Part shown: piece by piece, positions 12,471-13,017 of the stretch | How the letters are laid out: each line of letters starts with the position of its first letter | Position numbering within the stretch: position 1 is the first letter of the stretch | Notes under the pieces: model-generated | The model's database searches: none | The model's input: only the letters and a program-made list of their open reading frames with translations | Told to the model about the DNA's origin: nothing | Source of the DNA: DATBLZ01 sp036555065 | GTDB taxonomy: Bacteria > Pseudomonadota > Gammaproteobacteria > Steroidobacterales > Rariloculaceae | Assembly (NCBI GenBank): GCA_036555065.1 | Contig: DATBLZ010000036.1 | Span: forward strand, 1 to 13,017 | Direction: 5' to 3' | Length of the DNA stretch: 13,017 nt | Position numbers and translations under genes: made by a program

Positions 12471-13017
12471 CTACGGGCTCGGCTTGGTGGATTGCTCGGT
12501 GAAGAACGCGCGAATCGCGCCCCAAACCGTTTCGGCATCGGTGAGCATGTACGAGCCTGCAGACGCGCCCTCGCTTGCGAGCGTATCGAAGATCCGCCCC
12601 ATCTCGGAGCGCATGGTCGTCTGCGAGCCCGTCTGCACCTCGATATAGCCTTCGAAATTCGCGATGTCACCGAGCCTCTGCAGCGCAGCGCTCGCATTGT
12701 CGGCATCGTGCGGGAAATTCGCGCCGTCGGAGGCGTAGAACAAATAGATGTTGTAGCGGCCCGCGTCGAAACGCTGCTTGATGATCTCTTGGGCTTTCTC
12801 GAACGCCGTGGAGGCCACCGTCCCACCCGAGCCGGCTACCTGGAAGAATTCGTCCTCGCCGAATTCCCATGCCTCGACCGTGTGCGCGATGAACACGGGC
12901 TCGATATGCGTGTATTGGCGGCGCAGACCCTGAACGACCCAGAAGAAGAACGTTTTCGCGAGCCGCCGATCCTGCTCCGTCATGCTCGAGGAGACGTCCA
13001 TGGCGAAGAAGACGACG
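12471..13017 (-). CDS. DUF444 family protein (YeaH-like), C-terminal part, runs off the window
   Basis: The last 181 or so residues of a DUF444 protein; the gene continues beyond the right edge. The visible frame opens with VVFFAMDVSSSMTEQDRR, where the D-x-S-x-S motif is the metal-ion-dependent adhesion site of von Willebrand factor A domains. It continues with PVFIAHTVEAWEFGEDEFF, a glycine-rich SGGTVAS segment carrying the conserved threonine, YNIYLFYASDGANF and a C-terminal helix. Full-length YeaH is about 427 residues, so more than half lies outside. The ATG at 13001 is internal (within MDVSSSM) and is not the true start, because in-frame coding continues upstream. DUF444 proteins are partners of SpoVR and PrkA in a conserved stationary-phase operon; their molecular role is unknown. 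Confidence 0.93.
   Translation of the reverse strand, partial: VVFFAMDVSSSMTEQDRRLAKTFFFWVVQGLRRQYTHIEPVFIAHTVEAWEFGEDEFFQVAGSGGTVASTAFEKAQEIIKQRFDAGRYNIYLFYASDGANFPHDADNASAALQRLGDIANFEGYIEVQTGSQTTMRSEMGRIFDTLASEGASAGSYMLTDAETVWGAIRAFFTEQSTKPSP

Noticed and set aside
1..13017. CRISPR array, tRNA, rRNA, prophage or transposase genes
   Set aside because: No regularly spaced repeats, RNA gene signatures, integrase or transposase motifs were seen; the only repeat family is the three dispersed REP elements.

Overview
The window is GC-rich, almost wholly coding, and looks like the chromosome of a proteobacterium, probably a gammaproteobacterium. Supporting signs are three copies of a REP-type repeat of the GTGGGAGCGGCTTTAGCCGC class, an arabinose-binding-domain AraC regulator, an SPFH/mini-RHH gene pair, a SpoVR-DUF444 pair and several DUF6152 proteins. 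This assignment is an inference from gene families; no rRNA or tRNA is present. The largest non-coding gap is about 180 bases (4452-4630).

Layout. (1) 4451 to 27, minus strand: a DUF1707/FGG-repeat protein; two overlapping unknown genes preceded by a perfect inverted repeat; an AraC-family regulator; then a tight three-gene operon of a four-helix membrane protein, a DUF6152 protein and a secreted two-domain protein, joined by a 4-nt gap and a 4-nt ATGA overlap. (2) 4631 to 5829, plus strand: an SPFH (band 7) membrane protein followed 2 nt later by a 55-residue ribbon-helix-helix protein. (3) 5976 to 11046, plus strand: six closely spaced genes whose products all appear exported or membrane anchored. 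They are a secreted protein, two lipoproteins, a DUF6152 fusion, a membrane-anchored cysteine-containing protein and a second DUF6152 protein. (4) 13017 to 11097, minus strand: the C-terminal part of a DUF444 (YeaH-like) protein and a SpoVR-family protein. REP copies sit between the AraC gene and its downstream operon, upstream of the AraC gene, and between the two convergent gene blocks at 11046/11097.

The most interesting theme is an uncharacterised envelope system built on DUF6152. It occurs three times in 11 kb: twice as a stand-alone protein and once fused to a second domain. That second domain (GHWEG motif, two conserved cysteines) is encoded as the separate, translationally overlapping neighbour gene in the left operon, so the fusion predicts that the two proteins act together. 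All three DUF6152 proteins have a predicted signal peptidase site placing His-His at the very N-terminus of the mature protein, plus a conserved Asn-Pro-His further on. That pattern suggests a periplasmic metal (possibly copper) site; this is a hypothesis, not a demonstrated function.
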